Positions 55,749-64,000 of a DNA stretch of 64,000 bases are shown in pieces. The notes beneath the pieces are model-generated. The model saw only the letters and a list, made by a program, of their open reading frames with translations, was not told the origin of the DNA and ran no database searches. Source of the DNA: Sedimentitalea nanhaiensis DSM 24252 (lineage in GTDB: Bacteria > Pseudomonadota > Alphaproteobacteria > Rhodobacterales > Rhodobacteraceae); contig NZ_KI421509.1 in assembly GCF_000473225.1 (NCBI RefSeq), positions 4,242,336-4,306,335 on the forward strand, written 5' to 3'. Numbering within the stretch: the first letter of the stretch is position 1; every line of letters starts with the position of its first letter. The translations under genes and the position numbers were made by a program.

Positions 55749-57076
55749 GCAACATCACCATCGGGCTGATCCTTGTCGGCGTGCTCTTTGCGCTGGTGCT
55801 GCTGGGGATGCGCATCGCCATCGCGCTGATGGTCGTGGCCTTCGCCGGGGTCTGGATCATACGCGACAATTTCGACCTGTCGATGCGGCTGATGTCGATC
55901 GCCGCCTACAACGGCGTGGCCAGCTATCTCTTTGCCACCATTCCCCTGTTCGTGCTGATGGGGCATCTGGTCAGTATCTCGAACGTCGGCAAAGATACCT
56001 TCGATGTGGCCGAGGCCGGGCTGCGGCGTCTGCTCGGCGGGCTCGGCGTGGCGACAGTGGCCGCGAACACCGTCTTTGCCGCAGTCACCGGGGTCTCGAT
56101 CGCCTCGGCGGCGGTGTTTACCAAGGTCGCGGTGCCCGAAATGACCCGCCACGGCTATGCCCCGTCCTTTTCCGCCGGGACGGTCGCCGGCAGCTCGGTG
56201 CTGGGCATGCTGATCCCGCCGAGCCTGCTGCTGATCATCTATGGTGTCCTCGCCGAGCAATCGATCGGACGGATGTTCATCGCCGGCCTCGTACCTGGGG
56301 CGCTGCTGGCCGGCGGCTTCGTGCTGTGGATCCTGATCGCAGCGAAATTCGCGCCGGGGCTGGTCTTTGCCAAGCCGGAGGTCCCGGGCGCGCAGGCCCA
56401 GCAACAGGACCGGGAAAGCTACCCGCAGATGGCGCTGCCGGAGATCCTGCGCAAGATCGCGCCCATCGTGGTGCTGGTTACCTTCGTGCTGGGCGGGCTC
56501 TACAGCGGCGTCTTCACCCCCACCGAGGCCGGCGGCGTCGGCGCGTTTGCCGCCCTGGTGATCGCGCTTCTGCGGCGCAGCCTCGACCTGCGGCGGTGCT
56601 GGGCGGTGCTGCAGGAAACCGGCACGATCTCGGTCGGCATTCTGGCGCTGCTGGTCGCTGCGGGGTTCTACAGCCAGATGCTGGCGGTCGCCGGCATCCC
56701 CTCGGCCATCGGGGCGTTTGTCACCGGCAGCGGCTTCGGTCCGGTCGGGTTTCTTGTGGTCTATGTCCTGCTGGTGCTGCTTCTGGGGATGATCCTCGAC
56801 AGCAGTTCGATTCTTCTGATCGTGGTGCCCATCGCCGCGCCGATCGCGCAGGGGCTCGGCTACGATCTGATCCAGTTCGGCATCATCACCGTGATTGCCG
56901 TCGAGGTCGGGTTGCTCACACCCCCCTTCGGGATATCGATCTTTACCGTGCATGCGACGCTCGGCGACCGCAACGTGAGCTTGGAGTCGATTTTCGCAGG
57001 TGCCCTGCCGTATGTCACGGTCATGCTGGCCGTGCTGGTCCTGATCGCCGCCTTTCCGCAACTGATCATCGGCTGA
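55745..57076 (+). CDS. TRAP transporter large permease (DctM type)
   Basis: This 443-residue protein has about 12 helices and DctM signatures: AVTGVSIASAAVFTKVAVPEMTRHGYAP, AGSSVLGMLIPPSLLLIIYGVLAEQSIGRMFIAGLVPG, FTPTEAGGVGAFAALVIALL and VEVGLLTPPFGISIFTVHATLG. It is the last gene of the molybdenum hydroxylase operon. An IS6 remnant follows about 60 bp after its stop. Confidence 0.94.
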   Translation: MSNITIGLILVGVLFALVLLGMRIAIALMVVAFAGVWIIRDNFDLSMRLMSIAAYNGVASYLFATIPLFVLMGHLVSISNVGKDTFDVAEAGLRRLLGGLGVATVAANTVFAAVTGVSIASAAVFTKVAVPEMTRHGYAPSFSAGTVAGSSVLGMLIPPSLLLIIYGVLAEQSIGRMFIAGLVPGALLAGGFVLWILIAAKFAPGLVFAKPEVPGAQAQQQDRESYPQMALPEILRKIAPIVVLVTFVLGGLYSGVFTPTEAGGVGAFAALVIALLRRSLDLRRCWAVLQETGTISVGILALLVAAGFYSQMLAVAGIPSAIGAFVTGSGFGPVGFLVVYVLLVLLLGMILDSSSILLIVVPIAAPIAQGLGYDLIQFGIITVIAVEVGLLTPPFGISIFTVHATLGDRNVSLESIFAGALPYVTVMLAVLVLIAAFPQLIIG

Positions 57077-57138
57077 GGACAAGTTGTCACGTCAACCGGG
57101 CGACGATTGTTCGTGCGGGTTTCGGCATGGTTCGGACC

Positions 57139-57330
57139 GATGCAAACCCCGTCGCTCCGCGACAAGCGCCCCGTTTTCCGCCCAAGATCATCGCTCGTGC
57201 CGTCCGGTTGTAGGTCCGGTACAATATCAGCCTGCGCGAGGTTGAAGAACTGCCGCCAGAGCGCGGCATCGGCGTGCCATATGAAAGCATCCGGCGCTGG
57301 ACTGTAAAATCTGGACCGCCGATTGCCGGA
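57139..57330 (+). mobile_element. IS6-type transposase remnant (N-terminal, type B, with in-frame stop)
   Basis: The plus strand reads RFPPKIIARAVRL, a TAG, then VRYNISLREVEELPPERGIG and VPYESIRRWTVKSGPPIAG. This is the N-terminal helix-turn-helix part of an IS6-family transposase, of the same type as the fragment at 48666-48724 and in the same orientation. The two fragments bracket the TetR/molybdenum hydroxylase/TRAP module. Confidence 0.75.
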
Positions 57331-57605
57331 ACCCCGTCGCCATCGGCTGTTCATCGTCCAACAGACCTTGTTTGGTGTTCGCCTTCTGCACCGGAATGGC
57401 CGCCACATCCAGCGCGCGCCGCCATTCCTCAACCGTACGATCGGCGATCATTTTTTCAAGTATGCAGTAGATCTCTTCGGAATACCGCATACGGGTGGCC
57501 GGATTGGCATATCGCGGATCGTCGTTCTGATCTTCACGCCCGGCAATGCGGAACATGTCCTGCCAGCTTTACGAGGTTCAGGGCAGCACCGCAAAACCCC
57601 AGACG
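57331..57605 (-). pseudogene. CaiB/BaiF (family III) CoA-transferase remnant
   Basis: The minus strand reads WGFAVLP, stop, SWQDMFRIAGREDQNDDPRY and then YSEEIYCILEKMIADRTVEE, WRRALDVAAIPVQKANTKQG and LLDDEQPMATGF. This matches the middle/C-terminal part of class III CoA transferases ('W..LF..AGR.DL.DDPR.......R.....L...L......RT..EW...L..A.IP..PV......DDP...A.G'). It has internal stops, no start and is cut off by the IS6 remnant at its 3' side. The region 57606-57717 between it and the channel gene shows nothing recognisable. Confidence 0.68.
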
Positions 57606-57717
57606 CCACATGAAACGAGCTGGTCCTGTCCGCCATGATCGTCGGCACAAAGCACGGCGCCGATGACCTCGGATTGTGTCGGGAGGATGGCAATACCATC
57701 AGCATTATTGTACCCAA

Positions 57718-58824
57718 TCAGGGATTAAGACCGAAATACAGCGCCCCCAACTCGCCCAATGTGCCGTCCTCCCGTGCGCCTACGATCTCTACCGTGATGT
57801 CTTTTCGCAATTGGCTGTTCCTCATCAGGCCAAAGCCGTATTTCTCAGGGCTGAACACGGCCCCGACAACGTCGAGGGGTTCGCCCGGATTTTTTTGGGC
57901 ATAATATTCCAACACGGGCTTGTCACCAATCACGGCCTGGACCTCGCCATCAAGCAATGCCTCGGCGGCCGCAGACACCTTGGGATAGGCAATGGTGGTC
58001 AGACCATTGTTTATTGCAAAGGTCTCGGCTGTACTGCCTTCGACGACGGCGACATCAAGACCCGGCAGGTCCGCGACACTGCGGATACTGTTCTTGATGC
58101 TCAGCGTTGTCATGACACTGGTAACCGAGGATGTAACGAAAGCGACGACCACCATTCCGAAGACCAGCCAGAAACCTTGCCACATCTTACCCAGCCAACC
58201 GAATAGGTTTTTGCGTTTCGGAGGTTTTCCGGACGTCGCCACGGTCATGACGGTATAGAAACTCTCGGCGAATCCATCGCGAAATGCCGTCGGAAATGCC
58301 TTGTCGAACTTGCGATCGAACAGTGTGAATCCGATTGAAGCAGCAAGGATCGCGAAGGCCAACCAGGCATAGGCGCGCAAGAAACCTGAGTCCTTTAGCC
58401 CCATGAAAAGGTTCCAGAAACTGGAGCTCGCGCTGTCGGTAACCATCACTCGCAGACCGGAATCATACCACGGCTGGGTAAAATCGAGACGTGCAGCGCG
58501 TTCCTGGGTAATTGTCAGGTTGCTGACAGCAACATCAATGTCGCCGGTGGTTGCCGCTTCCAGCATCTCACGAACCGTATCGAATTCGAGATACTCGAAC
58601 CGATATCCCAAATCTTCGGCCACCCTTTCCCACAAGTCGACCGCAAAGCCCGTATAGGCGCCGTCCTCTGACATCACAAACGGCGGGCTATCATGTATTC
58701 CGACAACCAGCGGCGCTTGCTCAACCTGAGCGGATGCAAGCGTGGCGGCGATTGCCAGAAAAAGGGAGATAGCAAACAAGCGTGTCCGTGAGGGCAGTCT
58801 CACAAGCGTAAAGAATATCGACAA
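57718..58824 (-). CDS. GluR0-like ligand-gated ion channel / periplasmic-binding-protein-fused channel
   Basis: This 368-residue protein has the architecture of a prokaryotic ionotropic glutamate receptor. It has a signal peptide (RTRLFAISLFLAIAATLASAQ, cut near residue 32) and a first ligand-binding lobe (38-130, including GYRFEYLEFDTVREMLEA, VSNLTITQERAARLDFTQPWY). A channel segment follows with M1 (150-168), a pore loop (184-202) and M2 (214-238). The second lobe (245-360) contains DVAVVEGSTAETFA and VQAVIGDKPVLEYY. The pore reads TVMTVATSGKPPKRK rather than a K-channel TVGYGD filter. The start is TTG at 58824 (GTG at 58803 is an alternative). Known relatives bind amino acids; the ligand here is unknown. 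Confidence 0.85.
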   Translation of the reverse strand: MSIFFTLVRLPSRTRLFAISLFLAIAATLASAQVEQAPLVVGIHDSPPFVMSEDGAYTGFAVDLWERVAEDLGYRFEYLEFDTVREMLEAATTGDIDVAVSNLTITQERAARLDFTQPWYDSGLRVMVTDSASSSFWNLFMGLKDSGFLRAYAWLAFAILAASIGFTLFDRKFDKAFPTAFRDGFAESFYTVMTVATSGKPPKRKNLFGWLGKMWQGFWLVFGMVVVAFVTSSVTSVMTTLSIKNSIRSVADLPGLDVAVVEGSTAETFAINNGLTTIAYPKVSAAAEALLDGEVQAVIGDKPVLEYYAQKNPGEPLDVVGAVFSPEKYGFGLMRNSQLRKDITVEIVGAREDGTLGELGALYFGLNP

Positions 58825-59377
58825 CTTTCGGTTACCTTGTTGTTCCGTTGAAAGGCCGGGCGTTCATCAGGGGCTGCGTTCAGGGAAGGTTGGAAATGGT
58901 CAGGAACGATCGAAAGACGACAATTCGAATGCCGCCCTTCCCGATCATTATTCGGCCCATTTCTAAAGAAAACGTGCTCATGAACAAAATACCCACCAAA
59001 AGAGCAACGCGTTCACGGTCCAATCCAAAAGTCAGATGCCGGACAATAGCGACCGAGAGGCGCGAAACCGTCCGTCATCATGGTCTTTACGAAAGGGCAG
59101 TCTCTTTCGTATCGGTGCGTCCGCGCCGGTGTCTGACGGGCGATGTAACGGTCCTCTATTCGCGTTCTGGTGGGTGACCGATCAAGTCGCACACACCGTG
59201 ATTTCAACGCGGCCAAACGTGACATTTCCGGCAATGTTCTGTTTGGCCGCGTTGCGCGGTCCTCGTTTTACCAAGGACCTATGACGATTGCCTCACCGGA
59301 TTGATGCGGTTTTCGATCGCTTGCTTCACTGTTCGCTCCGCCATACATCCGATGACATTTTGACCGCGCCGATGGTA
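58825..59377. other. intergenic region (about 550 bp) without a supported gene
   Basis: Only short frames without ribosome sites or family resemblance are present. The region must hold the promoter of the channel gene and the 3' end of the amidohydrolase transcript. Its one striking feature is the long inverted repeat at 59206-59253, listed separately. Confidence 0.5.
59206..59253. repeat. 13-bp perfect inverted repeat with 22-nt spacer
   Basis: AACGCGGCCAAAC (59206-59218) is followed after 22 bases by GTTTGGCCGCGTT (59241-59253). It lies 125 bp downstream of the amidohydrolase stop on that gene's strand and about 380 bp upstream of the channel start. No T run follows on either strand, so it could be a factor-dependent terminator, a recombination site or a regulatory dyad. 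Confidence 0.6.
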
Positions 59378-61210
59378 TCAGCGATCGACATGTGTGGCTC
59401 CTTCACGATTGCCCCGAAGCCCATCGTACATGGCGTGCAGGAAGTATTCTGCCTGCGATGGGCTAGCGGAGAACGGCGCTGAACCTGCATGTGCTTTGCG
59501 TGTGTCCTTTGCGGCGTCAAAGACCACGGCTCCATCCTTGATTGTCGTCAGAACCTGAAGATCAGAAAGCGTTTCAGGATCGACCGCCGTGGGATCCTGA
59601 GACAACAGCACGAAATCGGCGATTTTTCCGGTGGTGATGGTTCCCTTGTCCGCCTCTTCGAAATGCTGCCATGCAGGCCAGATCGTCATTGCCTTGAGCG
59701 CGGTCATCACGTCGACCCGCTGACGCGGCCCCAAAATGTCGCCGGACCGCGTCCGGCGGGTGACGGTGGCTGACAGAAGGCGCATGCTGTCGGGCAAAGC
59801 CACGGGCGCGTCATGGTGGGTGGCGAACATCATCCCACGGTCTCGCGCCCAGCCGGTTGGCGAAATGTTGTCGGCGTTGACCGGCCCGACGGTGTGTTCG
59901 CGGTGCCAATCGCCCCAAAAGAAGGTGTGCATCGGAAACAGCGAAAGAAACACGCCCTGCTTCTGATAGCTTTCAATCTGATCTTCGCGCATGAACTGAC
60001 CGTGGAGCAGAACGGGACGATTGCCGGGATCGCCGTATTTCTCCTTCGCCGCGCCAATCGCCGCGATCAGCATGTCCGAGGCACCTTCGCCATTGGCATG
60101 AGCAATGACCTGAATCCCGTTTTCATAGCACCAGTTCACAGCTTTCTGCACCTGATCCATCGTCGCCGAAGAATAGCCGGCATAGCCAGCCGGATAGTCG
60201 CCGACCGGGGCATAATAGGGCCGGTCGCGCAGCGCGGTGAAGCCCTGAGGGGAGCCGTCAATGGTGACTTTGCACCCTCCGACCCGTACATTTCCGGAAT
60301 AGGCAAGCGAGACGTTGTCGCCGATAAAGTCCCGCTCCTCGAACGCATCGGGATAGGCCACTACATCTATCGGCAGTTCCCCCTTTGCGTCGATACTGCG
60401 CAGGGCTTCCACAATACCTTTTGTGGAGCGACCGTCCTGCGCCGTTGTGAATCCATAGCTCGCCCAGAGCTGTGAACCTGCGCGCGCAAACGTGGCAAGC
60501 CCGTCTTCGCCGAGCTGTCCCAGCATCGGAACGATCGTGTTGATAAAGGCGTATTCCTCAAGAACGCCGTTTGGCGTACCATCCGCCTCGCGTCGGATCA
60601 CCCCACCTTCGGGGTCCGGGGTAGAGGCATCGATCCCGGCCAGTTCCAGCGCCTTGGAGTTTGCAACGCCGATATGACTGGATTGGTGAACGATGATGAT
60701 CGGCACATCCGTTGACACCGCGTCCAGTTCCTCGCGTGTGGGGTGGCGCAGTTCTGCAAGCTGGGCGTTGTCATATCCAAAGCCGACGATCATGTTGGCG
60801 CTTTCGACCGCCTTCTTGTTGTCCTTGGCCCATTTTCGCAACACATCCTGCAGACTGGCGATATCGGTCACATCGCCATCGGGAGGTGACAGCAGGTTCG
60901 CGGAAAGCGCCTGCAATCCGCCCAGGACCACATGCCCGTGACTGTCGATAAACCCTGGCAGCATCGCGCGCCCGTTCAGATCAAAGTTCTCGGTGGCCTC
61001 GCCGCGATGCTGCTCGATCGCGTCCAATGCACCCACGGCCAGAATCCGACCGTCCTTGACCGCCACCGCCTCGGCGTTGGGCTGGTCGTCGTCAATGGTC
61101 AGGATCGGACCGCCGGAATAGATGGTATCGGCGATCTCCTGCGCCGATACCACGCTGCCGGCAAGCAGGACGCTGGCCATCAGAGCGCCGCGTAGGGATA
61201 GAGTCTTCAT
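59378..61210 (-). CDS. exported YtcJ-type metal-dependent amidohydrolase
   Basis: From ATG 61210 (CAGGAG 8 bases upstream) the protein has 610 residues. It begins with a signal peptide (MKTLSLRGALMASVLLAGSVVSAQE), so it acts in the periplasm. The YtcJ/amidohydrolase-3 pattern is clear: YSGGPILTIDDDQPNAEAVAVKDGRILAVG, metal ligands His91 and His93 in GFIDSHGHVV, GFGYDNAQLAELRHPTREELD, later ligands in IQVIAHANGEGASD and LLHGQFMRED, and THHDAPVA with the catalytic Asp. Relatives hydrolyse formamides or acyl-amides. It stands alone, with a 192-bp gap to the autotransporter gene on the same strand. Confidence 0.9.
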   Translation of the reverse strand: MKTLSLRGALMASVLLAGSVVSAQEIADTIYSGGPILTIDDDQPNAEAVAVKDGRILAVGALDAIEQHRGEATENFDLNGRAMLPGFIDSHGHVVLGGLQALSANLLSPPDGDVTDIASLQDVLRKWAKDNKKAVESANMIVGFGYDNAQLAELRHPTREELDAVSTDVPIIIVHQSSHIGVANSKALELAGIDASTPDPEGGVIRREADGTPNGVLEEYAFINTIVPMLGQLGEDGLATFARAGSQLWASYGFTTAQDGRSTKGIVEALRSIDAKGELPIDVVAYPDAFEERDFIGDNVSLAYSGNVRVGGCKVTIDGSPQGFTALRDRPYYAPVGDYPAGYAGYSSATMDQVQKAVNWCYENGIQVIAHANGEGASDMLIAAIGAAKEKYGDPGNRPVLLHGQFMREDQIESYQKQGVFLSLFPMHTFFWGDWHREHTVGPVNADNISPTGWARDRGMMFATHHDAPVALPDSMRLLSATVTRRTRSGDILGPRQRVDVMTALKAMTIWPAWQHFEEADKGTITTGKIADFVLLSQDPTAVDPETLSDLQVLTTIKDGAVVFDAAKDTRKAHAGSAPFSASPSQAEYFLHAMYDGLRGNREGATHVDR

Positions 61211-61402
61211 GTAATATCTCCTGTTAGGATACGAAGGGGTGAATTGCATCCGGCAGTCTGAAAGTGCCGAAATATGAGGGCGCCCGACCTGGAAAGGACG
61301 CCTTATGTCATGAGCTTCTGCAGAAGATCGTGCCGCGTTCGGCCTGAAACGCGACACGACCGGCCGACCCGGGGCTGGGCCCTGCGACCACCGCCGCCAA
61401 GG

Positions 61403-64000
61403 TCAGAACCGCCATTCCAGCTTGGCCCGAATACCATAGTCATAGCTGTCTTCCGCCACCGCCGTTCGCCCGGTCAACGAGATCATCAGCCTGTCATCGA
61501 GTTTCATGCGAAGGCCGGCTTCCAGTTCGCCCTGATAGCGCCCGGTCGAAAGTATGCCGTTGAATTCACCCGCCGAGGCATCGACCCCGATCAGCGAACT
61601 CGACAGAGACATCGATGGCTCGTTGAGCATGGCCGTGACACCCGCGCGTACAAAGGTCAGCATCGAACGGTCGTTCGTGCTAAAGGCGCGCCCCATCTCG
61701 ATCGAGGGGGTAAAGGCCACCCATTCTTCGCTGACCGCGCCAACGTTCCAGTTCAACGGGCCCGCTCCGCTTTCCGAAAAGCTGTCTTGCCAGGCCTTGG
61801 TATAGGAAAGTGCCGCTGATGGCTTAAGATAATATCCGCGCTCTCCGGACAACACCGCGGACGCACGCACCTCGGCCCCAAAAAAGCCGCCATTCACATC
61901 GCCTTCGGCTTTGTAGCTGTTGCCGCCGGTGGCATAGCGGCGTTCGTTGTTCATCGAATAGACGCCCCCGGTGAGCGTCGAGGACAAGGTAACGCGCCCG
62001 ATCTCGCGCTTCAGCGCCACGCCCATCGCGTACCGGTTGCCGTCGTGGTCGAAATTCTCGCCCCCGATCGAGACCGTTTCAATCAGGCCTGCGATTTCGA
62101 CAAATGTATCGCCGGACACCTCGCGCTGCGCACCCATTGCCACACCCCATGTGGTCTCGTCGTATTCGGGGCTTTCGGATTTGGCGTCCTGATGCAGGCG
62201 CTCGCCAACCCCCATCACCCAGTTACAGTCATTCTGGCGCAAAAAGCCGGTACCGGCAGATGCCTCAATGGTTGGACAACTTTGCAGCAGCTGGTTCAGC
62301 GCATGTGCGTTGGAGACCGCGTTAGAGGCCGCGATCAGGTATTCTTCCGGCGCATGACGCCGATAGGCCGTTTCCAGCTCGGCGATAGAGGCGGTGTTCA
62401 GGAACCTGGTGGCCAGCGCAGACAGATCGTCCGATTGCGCATTGCTTGTACCGGCCTCGACTGTTTTTATCACTCGATTGAAGTAATTCGCGTAAGATCG
62501 GGCGTTTGCCCCCATCGATGCGCCCGCAGCGCCGCCAGAGTAATCGACAGTATAGGTGGCATAGACGTTCTTTTTGCTGTCATCGGTGCTCAGCGTGTAG
62601 CTCACAGTCGACGTGTCGACCGCCGACGCATCAAAGCTGTCGAGGCTGGCGTTGGCGTCCAGGGTGGCGATCAGCAGCTTGCCCGTGTCGCCCGAGGCAA
62701 ATTTGGTAGAGCCGGACCAGACGGTTGCGACCTGGCCCGTCAAATTCACCTTGGCCGACGCGCCGAGGCCGGTGAACTGCAACTGGTCGTTGGACAGCTT
62801 GCCGTCCGAAGACTGCGCGGCGTCCACATGCAGGGTGCCTGCTTCGGAATAGGTGCCGCCAAAGCTCACTACGCTGGTGCCGATGGTTCCCGCACCATGC
62901 GCTGACATCGTACCGCCGCCGGACCCGATATAGTTGCCCAGATTGCCCAGATAGATCTTCGATCCAGCGGCAAAGGTGGCCCCGGATTGGTTCTCGAACT
63001 CGGTTCGGTTGGCGTCGTCCAGCTGCAGCGAGCCGGACAGCAGGCCGCCAGACAGGTTATGGATTCGCAGGCCGCCTTCGGCATCGTTGGCGATTACAAC
63101 GGAATCCGCGTCGGCGCTTTGGATGGTTCCGGCGTTATTAACCAGATTGGAATAGTAGATCGTGCCGTCCGTATTGTAGGTTGTCCGCCCGCCAGAGATC
63201 GCGATGGTCTCGTAGGCCTTTGGGTTGGTCGTTTCGACCACGCCGCCTGATCGCACGTAGATGTGCGCGGTGCCCCGACACAGGGTATCGAAGTCGTCGC
63301 AGGTCTTGCCGGTCGATTTATCGCCTTTCGGGTCGCTGCTCCCCGTTTCCGAGGTCTGCGCCAGAATGGCGCGACCGTTTTCCCCAGCCGCCGAGACGCT
63401 TCCCGTGACATACACCTTGAGACCGCCCGAATAGCTGTCGCCACCAGAGGCGCTTTGCACAAAGGCACCGTGCGATCCGTTGCCCTGAACGTCGATCTTG
63501 CCATCCACATAAAGGTTGATATAGCCGCCGTCGCCGTCTGCCCCGGCGCTGCCGATGACGTTTTTCAAAGTGCTGCCAACGCTCTCGGTCTCAAGCACAC
63601 CCGAGGCGCCTCCGCCACCGCCGACGGTCTGTGCCCAGATGCCATGCGCATTCTCGCCGGTGGTGGCGATGTCGCCTGAACTGTCGATCGTGATATCGCC
63701 GCCGGTGCCACCGGCGCCGCCGTCATCGGTGCCAAACATCTCGGCGCCTGCGGTTTGCACAAAGTCGGCAAATGCAGTGACAAGATTGCCTTCCATGTCG
63801 CCACCGCTGCCGCCGCCGCCGCCAACCGATTGCGCATAAACGCCCATCGCACCGGCACCTTCTGTCTGGATCGACCCCGAGTTGGTCACCCAAACATTGC
63901 CCGCGTCGCCGCCGCCACTACCCGATTGCACGACGGTCAGTGACGTCAACAACCCTTGGCTTGCATCGCCGCCATTGCCGCCGCCGCCGCCGACGGATTG
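61403..64000 (-). CDS. autotransporter outer-membrane beta-barrel protein, C-terminal part (N-terminus outside window)
   Basis: The minus-strand frame is open from the right window edge to the stop at 61403, so at least 865 residues of the C-terminal side are visible. The passenger has repeats with the core AQSVGGGGGSGGD or AQTVGGGGGASG and Gly/Asn/Ser-rich beta-helix segments (NSGSIQTEGAGAMGVYAQ, GENAHGIWAQ, GNGSHGAFVQSASGGD). A linker helix follows (NYFNRVIKTVEAGTSNAQSD). The last roughly 280 residues form the translocator barrel (CNWVMGVGERLHQD to the terminal YDYGIRAKLEWRF, ending in the outer-membrane Phe). Two Cys (KTCDDFDTLCRG) in the passenger are unusual for this class. Function is probably adhesion or surface display. 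Confidence 0.9.
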   Translation of the reverse strand, partial: QSVGGGGGNGGDASQGLLTSLTVVQSGSGGGDAGNVWVTNSGSIQTEGAGAMGVYAQSVGGGGGSGGDMEGNLVTAFADFVQTAGAEMFGTDDGGAGGTGGDITIDSSGDIATTGENAHGIWAQTVGGGGGASGVLETESVGSTLKNVIGSAGADGDGGYINLYVDGKIDVQGNGSHGAFVQSASGGDSYSGGLKVYVTGSVSAAGENGRAILAQTSETGSSDPKGDKSTGKTCDDFDTLCRGTAHIYVRSGGVVETTNPKAYETIAISGGRTTYNTDGTIYYSNLVNNAGTIQSADADSVVIANDAEGGLRIHNLSGGLLSGSLQLDDANRTEFENQSGATFAAGSKIYLGNLGNYIGSGGGTMSAHGAGTIGTSVVSFGGTYSEAGTLHVDAAQSSDGKLSNDQLQFTGLGASAKVNLTGQVATVWSGSTKFASGDTGKLLIATLDANASLDSFDASAVDTSTVSYTLSTDDSKKNVYATYTVDYSGGAAGASMGANARSYANYFNRVIKTVEAGTSNAQSDDLSALATRFLNTASIAELETAYRRHAPEEYLIAASNAVSNAHALNQLLQSCPTIEASAGTGFLRQNDCNWVMGVGERLHQDAKSESPEYDETTWGVAMGAQREVSGDTFVEIAGLIETVSIGGENFDHDGNRYAMGVALKREIGRVTLSSTLTGGVYSMNNERRYATGGNSYKAEGDVNGGFFGAEVRASAVLSGERGYYLKPSAALSYTKAWQDSFSESGAGPLNWNVGAVSEEWVAFTPSIEMGRAFSTNDRSMLTFVRAGVTAMLNEPSMSLSSSLIGVDASAGEFNGILSTGRYQGELEAGLRMKLDDRLMISLTGRTAVAEDSYDYGIRAKLEWRF

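Noticed and set aside
55643-57082. 479-codon open frame opposite the DctM gene
   Set aside because: Composition (Asp/Gln/His/Arg-rich) and position mark it as the antisense shadow of the permease; it has no ribosome site or family match.
61554-63943. Many plus-strand frames opposite the autotransporter
   Set aside because: They are shadows of the repeat-rich passenger and barrel gene and show no independent gene features.
63560-64000. GC-rich tandem Gly-codon repeats considered as a CRISPR-like or structural DNA repeat
   Set aside because: The periodicity follows codons for QSVGGGGG in the autotransporter passenger, so it is a protein repeat and not an array.

Overview
The window looks like an alphaproteobacterium of the Rhodobacterales (Roseobacter/Paracoccaceae type). 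It has high GC, many TRAP transporters (DctPQM and TAXI types), poly-3-hydroxyalkanoate metabolism, a beta-keto acid cleavage enzyme, IclR/GntR/TetR-controlled catabolic operons and several decayed IS6-family elements. It reads as a catabolic accessory region, either a genomic island or a megaplasmid segment, built from IS-bordered modules. No rRNA, tRNA or CRISPR was seen. Family calls come from reading the proteins by eye; no database search was run.

Layout. (1) 1-4.4 kb: acyl-CoA catabolism. It holds a partial enoyl-CoA hydratase, a second crotonase, an IS66 remnant, an acyl-CoA synthetase and a frameshifted SCP-x-type thiolase. (2) 4.5-11.3 kb: a beta-keto acid module with a 3-hydroxyacyl-CoA/carnitine dehydrogenase-like enzyme, a TAXI TRAP importer, divergent BKACE (DUF849) and SDR genes, and an IclR regulator. 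A GTTCCGC-N3-GCGGAAC palindrome lies in the divergent promoter. (3) 11.8-18.8 kb: PHA synthase with an exact Fnr/Anr-type box upstream, divergent from an HlyD / fused ABC ATPase-permease / permease exporter of the RbbA type. (4) 18.8-27.1 kb: two directly repeated IS6 copies enclose one operon of isochorismatase-type hydrolase, amidohydrolase, HAD dehalogenase, DctPQM TRAP and TetR genes. (5) 27.2-48.1 kb: a vitamin B6 degradation region with pyridoxal 4-dehydrogenase, pyridoxamine-pyruvate aminotransferase, 4-pyridoxolactonase and 5-formyl-3-hydroxy-2-methylpyridine-4-carboxylate dehydrogenase. It also has a GMC oxidoreductase, a FadR-type GntR regulator and three importers (BmpA-type ABC, DctPQM, TAXI TRAP). 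A gentisate/salicylate-dioxygenase-like cupin, a GST, RidA and an LVIVD propeller are in the same operon as the dehydrogenase. (6) 48.1-57.7 kb: a mosaic of IS6 remnants, then a TetR-controlled molybdenum hydroxylase (FAD, 2Fe-2S and Mo subunits plus CoxG) with a DctPQM transporter, ending in another IS6 remnant and a decayed CaiB/BaiF CoA-transferase. (7) 57.7-64 kb: a GluR0-like ligand-gated channel, an exported YtcJ-type amidohydrolase and the C-terminal part of a large autotransporter.

How the genes work together. Each module pairs a high-affinity importer with the enzymes that process its substrate and a local one-component regulator. The vitamin B6 region is the most interesting part. 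Its upper pathway is recognisable down to the pyridine dicarboxylate, but the flavin ring-opening oxygenase (MHPCO), the HMPDC decarboxylase and the acetamidomethylene-succinate hydrolase of the known pathway I are not present in the window. A salicylate/gentisate-dioxygenase-like cupin with GST and RidA occupies the operon instead, which suggests, as inference only, a different ring-cleavage route. The BmpA-type ABC importer embedded in this region is a candidate vitamin B6 transporter.
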